DNA of 64,000 nt, from assembly GCF_014646195.1 (NCBI RefSeq), contig NZ_BMMZ01000010.1, positions 1 to 64,000 on the forward strand, in the 5' to 3' direction. Below, one piece after another: positions 1-7,576 of the stretch. The notes beneath the pieces are model-generated. The model did not search any database. It saw nothing but the letters and a program-made list of their open reading frames with translations, and was not told where the DNA came from. Position numbers and translations under genes: made by a program. Within the stretch, counting starts at the first letter, position 1, and every line of letters starts with the position of its first letter. The stretch comes from Microlunatus endophyticus (GTDB taxonomy: Bacteria > Actinomycetota > Actinomycetes > Propionibacteriales > Propionibacteriaceae).

Positions 1-2
1 TG

Positions 3-67
3 CCGAAGACGTGCGACACACCTATACCGATGACTTGAGACACCCCATTCCGATGTCCCGAGCCAGA
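3..67. repeat. Tandem 24-base direct repeats, three copies
   Basis: Three imperfect copies of a unit beginning CCGA(A/T)G start at about 3, 27 and 50. The first two share CCGA.GAC.TG.GACAC; the third is degraded. Repeats of this look are often seen beside insertion-sequence ends in actinobacteria, so an IS could lie just left of the window, but no transposase is visible here. The array may continue past the edge. Confidence 0.5.
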
Positions 68-91
68 ACACTGTCACCCCGACCCACCGAA

Positions 92-123
92 AACCGCCTC
101 TGACCGACCGGTCGGAGGCGGTT
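92..123. terminator. Palindromic hairpin, probable bidirectional terminator
   Basis: AACCGCCTC at 92-100 pairs with GAGGCGGTT at 115-123, enclosing the smaller palindrome CCGACCGGTCGG (104-115). On the minus strand the stem runs into TTTT, on the plus strand into TTCTGGTT. It separates the left-edge repeats from the gene at 236. Confidence 0.55.
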
Positions 124-235
124 CTGGTTCCCGGGTCCTGGAATCCCAGCCGTGAGCGGTCGCCCGTCTACGATCAGCGGGTAGGCGGTAGTTCCATCTT
201 GGCCAGCAGCGGTTCAGGCATGACGGGAGCACACC

Positions 236-787
236 ATGAGCGGAAGGACCGGCCCGCCGATCGGCATGCGGCTGCGGGTTGATCCGGTCCGGATCTGGGT
301 CGGCGGAGTCGCCACCGCGATCGTCGCCGCAGCGATCTCCTGGGCCGGCGTGGTTGCCGCCCGTACGATCTTCGCTGTTCCCTCGGTCAACCGGCTCGGC
401 GGCGGCGAGGTGGACATCCACGCGAACGCCCTGGCGGCCGCGACGGCCCTCTTCGCCCTGGTGGCGACCGCGCTGCTGCACCTGCTGCTGGTCAGCACCA
501 CCCAGGCACGTCGCTACTTCGCCTGGATCGTCGGCCTCTTCGTGGTCGGCATGATCGTCGAGGAGATGCTGGTGCACAGCGGCTGGCTGCCGGGCCTCCT
601 CACCTCGGCGGTCTATCTGATCGCCGGCGGCGTCGTGGCGGTGATGTTGTCCGGGATCGGCCGCGCCGCGATCCGCTATCTGCCCGACCGCCCGGACAAC
701 CAACCCGGTCATCCCGGGTCGCGTTACCACAGCTATCCGGACGAGGAGCCTCCCGACCGTGGTTTCCCTGGCGGGAATCACCACTGA
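236..787 (+). CDS. DUF6069-like four-helix membrane protein
   Basis: A 183-residue integral membrane protein of unknown function. Four hydrophobic stretches are visible at about residues 20-45, 65-90, 97-117 and 122-148, followed by a polar proline/histidine-rich tail that should be cytoplasmic. The size, four-helix layout and N-terminal basic segment resemble the small actinobacterial DUF6069 membrane proteins; that assignment is from general look only. The ATG follows a GGGAGC ribosome site by five bases. It stands alone, convergent with the ROK regulator gene downstream. Confidence 0.75.
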   Translation: MSGRTGPPIGMRLRVDPVRIWVGGVATAIVAAAISWAGVVAARTIFAVPSVNRLGGGEVDIHANALAAATALFALVATALLHLLLVSTTQARRYFAWIVGLFVVGMIVEEMLVHSGWLPGLLTSAVYLIAGGVVAVMLSGIGRAAIRYLPDRPDNQPGHPGSRYHSYPDEEPPDRGFPGGNHH

Positions 788-796
788 CCGACGGCG

Positions 797-880
797 GTGC
801 TGATCATGGCTTGATTACGGCGCGATCATGGCTTGATCATGGCGCGATCAGGCGGTGATCAGGCGGTGATCAGGCGGTCG
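797..880. repeat. Short GATC-centred repeats in a convergent gap
   Basis: The gap and the last codons of the ROK gene consist of repeated short words: TGATCATGGC/TTGATCATGGCGC units, then GTGATCAGGCG three times in a row with an 11-base period. The last copies lie inside the ROK reading frame. Nothing else is visible in this gap. Confidence 0.6.
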
Positions 881-2117
881 GCACCACCCGGTCACGCAGC
901 ACGCGGCCGCTCCTGCTCGGCAGCCCGATGCTGTCCAGGAATTCCTCGAGCGCCAACGCGGCCATCCCGGTGGAGACCGGGTTGTGCGGGACCGCAGTGA
1001 TCACCAGGTCGACCATGATCGCCGAGCCGGTGATCGCCTCGCTGAGCATCCGCGCCCTCGCTCTCGGCACCAGCCACGGCGCCAGCGCCAGCGCCGCCCA
1101 TGAGGTGAGGACGATCAGCCGTGGATTGAGCATGTTGACCAGGTCGGCCAGCCCGGCACCGAGTTGATCAGCCAGCAGGTCGACCAGCCACAACGCCTCC
1201 GGCTCGTCAGCCATCAGCCCGGCCCGGAAAGCTGCCAGGAATCCGGTCTGCCCGCTCGCGCGCAGATACCGGTGCCCGGGATACCGCTCGGCGAACTGCG
1301 CCATCAGCGCCGGGAAGCCGATATAGGCCTCCAAACATCCACGCCGGCCGCAGCGGCACGGCCGGCCGTCGTAGACGAAGGTGGTGTGTCCCCACTCGCC
1401 GGCGTTGTTGGAGACGCCGCGGATCAACCGGCCCTCGGACGCGATCCCTGCTCCAATACCGGTGCCCAGGTTGACGGTCACCAGTTCCGAGACCTGCCGG
1501 CCGTGACCGAACCAGAGCTCGGCGACTGTGGCCGCCTTCAGCGGATTGTCCACGTGGACGGATCGCCTGAGCCTGCGCTGCAGGATCCGCTGGGCAGGAA
1601 CGTCCTTCCAGCCCCAGTTCGGCGCAAAGAGCGACACCCCGACCTCCGGCTCCACCTGACCCGGCAGGCTCACCCCCACTCCCAGCACGTCGGTCCCTCG
1701 GTGTCGGCGCAGAGCCGTCCGCACCCCGGTGGCGATCTCGGCCATCACCCGTTCCGGATCGGTGGTGTCCTCGGTGATCGGGTGCTCGTGCCGGCCGACC
1801 CGGTGCATGGCCAGATCGAAGACGTCGACATGCACGTACGTCTCGCTGGCGTCGACACCGACCAACAGGCCGCGCTCGGGCGCCAGCCGCAGCCGTGCCC
1901 GCGGGCGGCCGCCGTTGGAGTCCTCGCGGCTCGCCTCGACGATGATCCCGGCCGACAAGAGTTCCTTGATCAGATTCGAAACCGTGGCAAAACTCAGTCC
2001 GGTCTGCTGTACCAGATCTTGACGCGTCACCGTCTCGGCCGCGTAGATCGACCGGAGCAGCGTGAACCGACTGTCGTGGCGGAGATCACGAACCGTCCGG
2101 CCGGCGACCACGTCCAC
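870..2117 (-). CDS. ROK-family sugar-responsive transcriptional regulator
   Basis: A DNA-binding ROK protein of 415 residues (413 if the GTG at 2111, better spaced from GAGG, is used). An N-terminal winged helix (about 15-75, with the SFATVSNLIKELL recognition region) is joined to a glucokinase-like sugar-binding domain. The ROK zinc signature CRCGRRGCLE is intact near residue 255. Members of this family (NagC, XylR, Mlc) bind a sugar or sugar phosphate and release operators. It is the last gene of a minus-strand operon, 37 bases after the second permease, so it most likely controls that transporter; the candidate operator lies before the binding-protein gene at about 5305-5323. Confidence 0.9.
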   Translation of the reverse strand: MDVVAGRTVRDLRHDSRFTLLRSIYAAETVTRQDLVQQTGLSFATVSNLIKELLSAGIIVEASREDSNGGRPRARLRLAPERGLLVGVDASETYVHVDVFDLAMHRVGRHEHPITEDTTDPERVMAEIATGVRTALRRHRGTDVLGVGVSLPGQVEPEVGVSLFAPNWGWKDVPAQRILQRRLRRSVHVDNPLKAATVAELWFGHGRQVSELVTVNLGTGIGAGIASEGRLIRGVSNNAGEWGHTTFVYDGRPCRCGRRGCLEAYIGFPALMAQFAERYPGHRYLRASGQTGFLAAFRAGLMADEPEALWLVDLLADQLGAGLADLVNMLNPRLIVLTSWAALALAPWLVPRARARMLSEAITGSAIMVDLVITAVPHNPVSTGMAALALEEFLDSIGLPSRSGRVLRDRVVPTA

Positions 2118-2154
2118 CTCATTCCGACTGCCGGAGCCCAGTCATTCGATCCTG

Positions 2155-3024
2155 TCACTTGATCCCGGTCTGCGCGACACCTTGGACCAGATAGCGCTGC
2201 AGGAAGACGAACACCAGGATCAGCGGCAGGATCGAGATGATCGCCGCACAGAACAGCTGCGGCAGGTTGACCGTCTGGGCGGTGATGAACGTCGACAACG
2301 TCACCTGCACCGTCCAAGCGCTCTGGTCCTGTGCCACCACCAGTGGCCACAGGAAGGCGTTCCAGCTGCCGATGAAGGTGATCACCGCGATGGCGGCTAT
2401 GAAGGCGCCGCTGTTGGGGATCACGATCCGCCAGAAGGTACGCCAGTGGCCCAGCCCGTCCACCCGTGCCGCCTCCTCGAGCTCCCTGGGGAAGGCCAGG
2501 AAGTACTGCCGGAACAGGAAAACGGTGAAGCCGCTGAAGAGACCGGGAATGATCAGGCCGCGGTAGTCGGAGACCCAGCCGAGCGAGGACACGATGATGA
2601 AGCTCGGCACGAAGGTGACCGCACCCGGGATCATCAGCGTCGCGATCACGCCGTAGAAGATCGGCGTCGCCGCCCGGTTGGGGATCCTTGCCAGCGCATA
2701 GCCGGCCAGCGAGCAGATCAACAACGTGCCCAAGGTGCTGAAGACCGCGATGATCGCCGAGTTCTTCAACGACGACAGCATCGGGATGTCCGGGCTGTGG
2801 AAGAGATCGGTGAAGTTGCGCCACTGCGGATGGGTCGGGAAGAAGGACCAGTCCGGCGAAGTCAGCGACTGGGTGGTGGACAGCCCGTTGCGGATCATCA
2901 GGTAGAACGGCAACAGGAACAGGATCGTGACGATCACCAGGACGACCCAGGAGACGACATCCAGCGCCCTGGCCCGGCCGCCGCGGTGCAGGCCGACGAC
3001 ATTGCTCAGCGGTGCAGCGCTCAT
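2155..3024 (-). CDS. Carbohydrate ABC transporter permease (MalG type)
   Basis: Inner-membrane permease of 289 residues, one half of the pore of a CUT1-family sugar importer. Six membrane spans are visible; the cytoplasmic EAA loop reads EEAARVDGLGHWRTFWRIVIP near residue 190. The start chosen is the ATG at 3024, two bases after the stop of the first permease, giving MSAAPLSN; the open frame extends further upstream but only inside the neighbour. No ATPase is encoded in the operon, so it must share an MsmK-like ATPase encoded elsewhere. Confidence 0.92.
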   Translation of the reverse strand: MSAAPLSNVVGLHRGGRARALDVVSWVVLVIVTILFLLPFYLMIRNGLSTTQSLTSPDWSFFPTHPQWRNFTDLFHSPDIPMLSSLKNSAIIAVFSTLGTLLICSLAGYALARIPNRAATPIFYGVIATLMIPGAVTFVPSFIIVSSLGWVSDYRGLIIPGLFSGFTVFLFRQYFLAFPRELEEAARVDGLGHWRTFWRIVIPNSGAFIAAIAVITFIGSWNAFLWPLVVAQDQSAWTVQVTLSTFITAQTVNLPQLFCAAIISILPLILVFVFLQRYLVQGVAQTGIK

Positions 3025-3026
3025 GA

Positions 3027-3995
3027 TCAACTCTCCCCTTTGCTGCCGAAGCCCAGCAGCCTGCTCTGCAGGATCGTCACGATCGCGATCAGCGCGGCCA
3101 GGATCAGGGCACCCGCGCTGCCCAGGCCGAAGTTCTGCTGGGTGCCGAGGGCGAGATAGTACAAGTAGACCAGCGGCGGTCGGGCGTACTCGGCATTGCC
3201 GAGTAGGTTGTAGAACTCGTCGAAGGCCTGGTAGGCGGCGATCAGACACAGCAGCAGCACCGAGACGGCCGTCGGGCGCAGCAGTGGCAGGGTGATGTGC
3301 CGGAAGAGCTGCCAGCCGCCCTTGGCGCCGTCGACGAAGGCTGCCTCGTAGAGCTCAGGATTGATATTCTGCAGGGCCGCCAGGAACAAGATCATGTAGA
3401 AGCCGGACTGCAGCCACAGCCGGACCGAGACGATCGGGATCCAGTAGAGCGGTGGGTTGATCGTCGACAGCCAGGCGATCGGATCCGAGCCGAAGAGACT
3501 TGCCACCTGGTTGGCCAGTCCGAATCGGACGCCGTTGAAGATCGACAGTTTCCAGACCAGCGATGCCACCACGTAGGAGCAGGCGGTCGGCAGGAAGAAC
3601 ACCGACCGGAAGAATGCGCGCGCCGCCTGGATCCGGTTGACCATCATGGCCAACCCGAGGGAGACGATGAAGGTGGTCGGCACGATGAAGACGGCGAACA
3701 GCGTGAAGGTCAGCAGCGCTGACGTGAATGCACCGTCGGTCAGCATCCGCTTGTAGTTGGCCAGCCCGATGAAGCGGGTCGGGACCACCGTGCCCTGGGC
3801 GTCGAAGAAGCTCAGCACCGCGCTCCAGATGATCGGCACGTAGACGAAACCGATCAGCCCTACCAGGAAGGGGGTGATGAATGCCCAGAACGCCCAGCGC
3901 TGGCCGCGGATCCGCCGCACCGGCACGGCTGTACCGGTGCGGCTGGTCGACGGCCTGTCCGTGACCACCCTGGACGGCATCGCTGCGCCGACCAT
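3027..3995 (-). CDS. Sugar ABC transporter permease (MalF type)
   Basis: First permease of the CUT1 sugar importer, 322 residues. A polar N-terminal tail of about 30 residues is followed by six membrane spans and the EAA motif YEAAFVDGAKGGWQLFRHITLP near residue 230, which contacts the ATPase. It starts two bases after the binding-protein stop and ends two bases before the next permease, so translation is tightly coupled. Substrate cannot be read from the sequence. Confidence 0.92.
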   Translation of the reverse strand: MVGAAMPSRVVTDRPSTSRTGTAVPVRRIRGQRWAFWAFITPFLVGLIGFVYVPIIWSAVLSFFDAQGTVVPTRFIGLANYKRMLTDGAFTSALLTFTLFAVFIVPTTFIVSLGLAMMVNRIQAARAFFRSVFFLPTACSYVVASLVWKLSIFNGVRFGLANQVASLFGSDPIAWLSTINPPLYWIPIVSVRLWLQSGFYMILFLAALQNINPELYEAAFVDGAKGGWQLFRHITLPLLRPTAVSVLLLCLIAAYQAFDEFYNLLGNAEYARPPLVYLYYLALGTQQNFGLGSAGALILAALIAIVTILQSRLLGFGSKGES

Positions 3996-3997
3996 GA

Positions 3998-5275
3998 TCA
4001 GAACTTCTGGAGCTCGGTGTTGATCTTCTTCACCGCGGCGGCCAGTTCCTTCTCCGGGTCCGCACCCTTGCCCACGATCCTGGTCACTGCGTCGGTCAGG
4101 GCTGTGCCCATCGCCGGCGTCCAGTTGGGGTCATTCTGCACGCCATGATCGGCATTGAGCTGCACGCAAGTCGCCGCGACGCCGCTCTGCAGCTTCGTCG
4201 CCTTGGCGGCCAGACTCTTACGCGGCGGGATGTGGAAGCCGTAGCTCAGGCTCCAATCCTCCTGGTCCTTGGTGTTGTCCACCCAGAGCCACTTGGTGAA
4301 GGCCTTGGCCTCGTCGATGTGCTTGGACTTGGCGCTGACCATCGCCGACCAGCCGCCGGAGGCGACCGACGGCTGGCCGTTGGGGGCAGCCTTCGGGAAC
4401 GGCATCACGCCCAGATCCTCGATCGCCTTGGACATCGTCGGCACCGCCCACATGCCGATCCACTGCATGGCACATAGGCCGTTCTGGATGGAGCCGGGAT
4501 CGGTCCAGTCTGTCGGCGCACCCAACAAAAGCGACTTGTCGGTGCCGAGTTGCCGGAGCTTGAGCAGCGCATCGGCGACCAGCCCCGTGTCAAAGCCGAT
4601 CTTCATGTCCTGGGTCAGATACCTCCCGCCGGTGGAGTAGATCACCGGGCCGACCAGGGCGCCGCCGTCGTTGTTGGCGGTGTTACCGGAGAACAGTCCC
4701 TTGACGTCCTTGGTGGTCAACTCCTTCGCGGCCGACACGAGATCATCGAGGGTCTCGATCGACGAGATCCCCTTGGCCTCGAGCAGGCTCTTCTTGTAGA
4801 AGATCAACTGCGGGTCGTCGATCATAGGGATCGCGTAGATCTTGCCGTCCACGGTGCAGGATCCGAGGTCGGCGTCGGAGTAGTCGTCCTTGACGTCGGC
4901 GATCAGATCGGTCAACTCGACGACCTCGTTGGAGGTCACGAGCGCACGGCTGAGGTGATACTCGAAAGCGTCCGGGCCAGAGCTGCCGGCCAGGCCGCTG
5001 GTGAGCTTGGTGTCGTAGTCGCCGGGGATCCACTGCACGGTGACCGCAGCGTCCTTGTATTCGGCGGCATACCGCTTGGCGGCCTGCTGGGTGCCGGACT
5101 CGCCGTACTGGTGATACCACTGCTGGATGGCGGTCTTGCCGCCCGCGCCCTGGCTCGAACCGGAACCGTGATTGGAGCCGCAGGCGCCGAGTGCTGCCGC
5201 AGAGGCTGCCGCCGCGCCGCCCAGGAAGAGTCGCCTGCTGAAAGGCGACGAGGCCAATGGCCGATTGTCAGACAT
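3998..5275 (-). CDS. Sugar ABC transporter substrate-binding lipoprotein
   Basis: Extracellular solute-binding protein of the CUT1 (family 1) type, about 425 residues. The N terminus has a twin-arginine segment (SRRLFLGG) and a lipobox LGAC at about residues 29-32, so it is probably exported by Tat and lipid-anchored outside the membrane. The ATG at 5275 is chosen because GGAG lies six bases upstream; an alternative ATG at 5287 (METT) has no clear ribosome site. It is the first gene of the operon binding protein, permease, permease, ROK regulator. Confidence 0.92.
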   Translation of the reverse strand: MSDNRPLASSPFSRRLFLGGAAAASAAALGACGSNHGSGSSQGAGGKTAIQQWYHQYGESGTQQAAKRYAAEYKDAAVTVQWIPGDYDTKLTSGLAGSSGPDAFEYHLSRALVTSNEVVELTDLIADVKDDYSDADLGSCTVDGKIYAIPMIDDPQLIFYKKSLLEAKGISSIETLDDLVSAAKELTTKDVKGLFSGNTANNDGGALVGPVIYSTGGRYLTQDMKIGFDTGLVADALLKLRQLGTDKSLLLGAPTDWTDPGSIQNGLCAMQWIGMWAVPTMSKAIEDLGVMPFPKAAPNGQPSVASGGWSAMVSAKSKHIDEAKAFTKWLWVDNTKDQEDWSLSYGFHIPPRKSLAAKATKLQSGVAATCVQLNADHGVQNDPNWTPAMGTALTDAVTRIVGKGADPEKELAAAVKKINTELQKF

Positions 5276-5304
5276 CGTTGTCTCCATCGTTCTGCCTTGA
5301 ACCC

Positions 5305-5323
5305 CGCGTCGTTATTCGACGCG
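5305..5323 (-). promoter_or_regulatory. Candidate ROK operator, perfect inverted repeat
   Basis: CGCGTCG and CGACGCG form a perfect seven-base inverted repeat around TTATT, between the predicted promoter and the start of the sugar-binding protein gene. Its position just downstream of the -10 box suits a repressor site for the ROK protein of the same operon. It could instead be a 5' UTR hairpin. Confidence 0.5.
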
Positions 5324-5338
5324 AAAGAATAAGCCCTG

Positions 5339-5367
5339 AAGTTAAGTGGCAGCGACGATGGTGTCAA
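5339..5367 (-). promoter_or_regulatory. Promoter of the sugar ABC/ROK operon
   Basis: On the minus strand a consensus -35 TTGACA (5367-5362) is separated by 17 bases from TAACTT (5344-5339), about 60 bases upstream of the binding-protein start. It is a good match to a housekeeping sigma promoter, and the perfect inverted repeat at 5305-5323 lies directly downstream. Confidence 0.6.
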
Positions 5368-5643
5368 GGGCCTTACCCGGATTCGATACCCAAGCGATTC
5401 TTGTGGATGCTATGGATCTGCGCCTGTTGCCCCTGGATTCCTGGTGCTCCTCGATCACAGTCATCCGGTCCGCTGTCAGCTTGTGGGCGGACACGTTGGA
5501 GTTTCAGCAGCGAGAACGACCTCCGCAGGAATGGTTGCCCAGCAACTCGGACTCCTCAGCAAGCGGTTCGCGCCGACCCCGTTTGCGGCGAGATCCGGTG
5601 CTCAGCCGCGTGGACCCGGCCAAGTTTCGGGTAACCCACGGGC
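5368..5643. other. Divergent intergenic region, no gene seen
   Basis: Between the promoter of the sugar operon and the F420 enzyme gene. Several open frames cross it but none has a ribosome site or a recognisable protein. It presumably carries the promoter of the plus-strand gene; no convincing boxes were found for that. Confidence 0.5.
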
Positions 5644-6612
5644 ATGCGATTCGGATACACCCTGATGACCGAACAGAGCGGACCGCGGGAACTCGTCGGC
5701 TATGCCGTCTCGGCCGAGCGGGCCGGCTTCGACTTCGAGGTCTCCAGTGATCACTTCTCGCCCTGGTTGACGAGCCAGGGCCATGCACCGTACGCCTGGA
5801 CCGTCCTGGGCGCGGTCGCCCAGGCCACCGAACGGGTGGAACTCGCCACCTACGTGACCTGCCCGACGCAGCGCTACCACCCTGCGGTCGTGGCCCAGAA
5901 AGCCAGCACCCTGCAGGTGCTGTCGGGCGGGCGGTTCATCCTGGGACTGGGCTCGGGCGAGAATCTCAACGAGCACGTCACCGGTGAGGGCTGGCCGCCG
6001 ATCGCCCAGCGGCAGGACATGCTGGTCGAGGCGACCATGATCATCAAGAAGTTGATCAGCGGCGAGCTGATCACCTGGGAGGGGGACTACTTCCGGGTCG
6101 ACTCGGCCCGGATCTGGGATGCCCCCGAGGACGGCGTCCCGATCGGCATCGCCGTCTCCGGAGAATCGTCGGTGCAGCAGTTCGCCCCACTGGCTGATCA
6201 CCTGATCGCCGTGCAACCGGATGCCGAGGTGGTCAGCAGCTGGGACCGGGTCCACGACGGCGCCTCGCGCAAGATCGGCCAGTTGCCGATCTGCTGGGAT
6301 CCCGATCGCAATGCGGCCATCGCCCGGGCCCATGATCAGTTCCGCTGGTTCGGCGGCGGCTGGGGCGTGAACGCCGATCTACCGACACCTGCCGGATTCG
6401 CCGCGGCGAGCCAGTTCGTACGACCCGACGATGTCGCCGAGAGCATCCCGTGCGGCCCGGACCTGGATGCCGTCGTGGAGGCGGTGCGGCCGTACCAGGA
6501 GGCCGCCTTCACCGATCTGGCGCTGATCCAGGCCGGCGATCAGGGCCAGCAAGAATTCCTGGACCAGGCGGCGGAGCCGCTGCTGCAGAAGCTCCGGGAC
6601 GCCTTCGGCTGA
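5644..6612 (+). CDS. F420-dependent LLM-class oxidoreductase (TIGR03557 type)
   Basis: A 322-residue luciferase-like TIM-barrel enzyme. The N terminus MRFGYTLMTEQSGPRELV, the SSDHFSPW segment, VTCPTQRYHP and LGSGENLNEHV are typical of the F420-dependent glucose-6-phosphate dehydrogenase-like branch (TIGR03557). Such proteins use coenzyme F420 to oxidise or reduce small molecules in the cytoplasm; the substrate here is unknown. It is monocistronic, or paired with the esterase 74 bases downstream. Confidence 0.88.
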   Translation: MRFGYTLMTEQSGPRELVGYAVSAERAGFDFEVSSDHFSPWLTSQGHAPYAWTVLGAVAQATERVELATYVTCPTQRYHPAVVAQKASTLQVLSGGRFILGLGSGENLNEHVTGEGWPPIAQRQDMLVEATMIIKKLISGELITWEGDYFRVDSARIWDAPEDGVPIGIAVSGESSVQQFAPLADHLIAVQPDAEVVSSWDRVHDGASRKIGQLPICWDPDRNAAIARAHDQFRWFGGGWGVNADLPTPAGFAAASQFVRPDDVAESIPCGPDLDAVVEAVRPYQEAAFTDLALIQAGDQGQQEFLDQAAEPLLQKLRDAFG

Positions 6613-6686
6613 CCCGGACGCCCCGTACCGGCCCGAGCCCGCGGTCCCCGGGCCGTGGCCGGCCGAGCGCGTGACAGGATTCGGCC

Positions 6687-7448
6687 ATGCCGCTGGACCT
6701 GACTCCGTACGCCGTCGACGACACCGCCCGGCCCACCATCCTGGTGCTCCCCGGTGGCGGCTACCAGATGCTCGCCGAGCACGAGGGTGAGCCCGTCGCC
6801 CGGTGGCTCAACAGTCTGGGACTGCACGCGGCCGTGCTGCGCTACACCGTCGGCGAGGGCGCGTACCCGGCGGCACTGCTGGACGGCCGCGATGCCCTGC
6901 GAGCGTTGCGAACCGGACGGGCCGGCCTGCGAGTGGCCGACGATCACCTCGGTGTGCTGGGCTTCTCGGCCGGCGGGCATCTGGCCGGCATGCTCGCCAC
7001 CGACTCCGCCGACGTCACCGGAGCGGCGCCGGCCAGTTTCGCGGGCCGACCCGATGCCGCCGTGCTCTGCTATCCGGTGACCGACCTCCGGGACACCCTG
7101 GACGGCCGGATCCCCAACCTGCACCGCAGCTCCGCGCGATCCCTGCTCGGCGACGCCTCCGCCGAGCTGCTGGCGGACCTGTCTCCGGCGGCGCGGGTCG
7201 ACGAGGACATTCCGCCGTGCTTCTTGTGGACCACCAGCGACGACGAAGGCGTACCGGCGCTGCACTCCCTGGAGATGATGACCGCGCTGGCGGTCGCAGG
7301 CATCGCCTTCGAGGCCCACGTCTTCCACCACGGCCGGCACGGCCTCGGGCTCGCCGACGACGAGGAGCCGGGGGTCGCCCAGTGGCAGGACCTCTGCGCC
7401 ACCTGGCTGGACGGACTCGGCTGGCTTCCCGAGGACGACGAGGAGTGA
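6687..7448 (+). CDS. Alpha/beta hydrolase, carbohydrate-esterase-like
   Basis: A 253-residue cytoplasmic alpha/beta hydrolase of the BD-FAE/acetyl-xylan-esterase-like group. It has the oxyanion-hole segment LPGGGYQ near residue 17, the nucleophile elbow GFSAGGH near residue 94, a probable acid in the TTSDDEGVP stretch near 180, and the catalytic histidine in HGRHGLGL near 215. A likely role is deacylating acetylated plant sugars, which fits the sugar importers around it; this is inference. CAGGAT six bases before the ATG may be a -10 box of a leaderless message. Confidence 0.82.
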   Translation: MPLDLTPYAVDDTARPTILVLPGGGYQMLAEHEGEPVARWLNSLGLHAAVLRYTVGEGAYPAALLDGRDALRALRTGRAGLRVADDHLGVLGFSAGGHLAGMLATDSADVTGAAPASFAGRPDAAVLCYPVTDLRDTLDGRIPNLHRSSARSLLGDASAELLADLSPAARVDEDIPPCFLWTTSDDEGVPALHSLEMMTALAVAGIAFEAHVFHHGRHGLGLADDEEPGVAQWQDLCATWLDGLGWLPEDDEE

Positions 7449-7576
7449 GCAGCGTGTTTCGTCGTTGTTAAGAATGCCGTCGCTCTGCTGTCGATCATGG
7501 GGATATGCCCCTAGTGTCCTAGCTGGCCGACTCCGTGGCCGCCCCGGTCGCCCGGGTGTCACTGAAAGAGCGGGGC

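Noticed and set aside
74..784. Minus-strand frame over the left membrane gene
   Set aside because: Shadow of the plus-strand membrane protein, which has a ribosome site and proper membrane segments.
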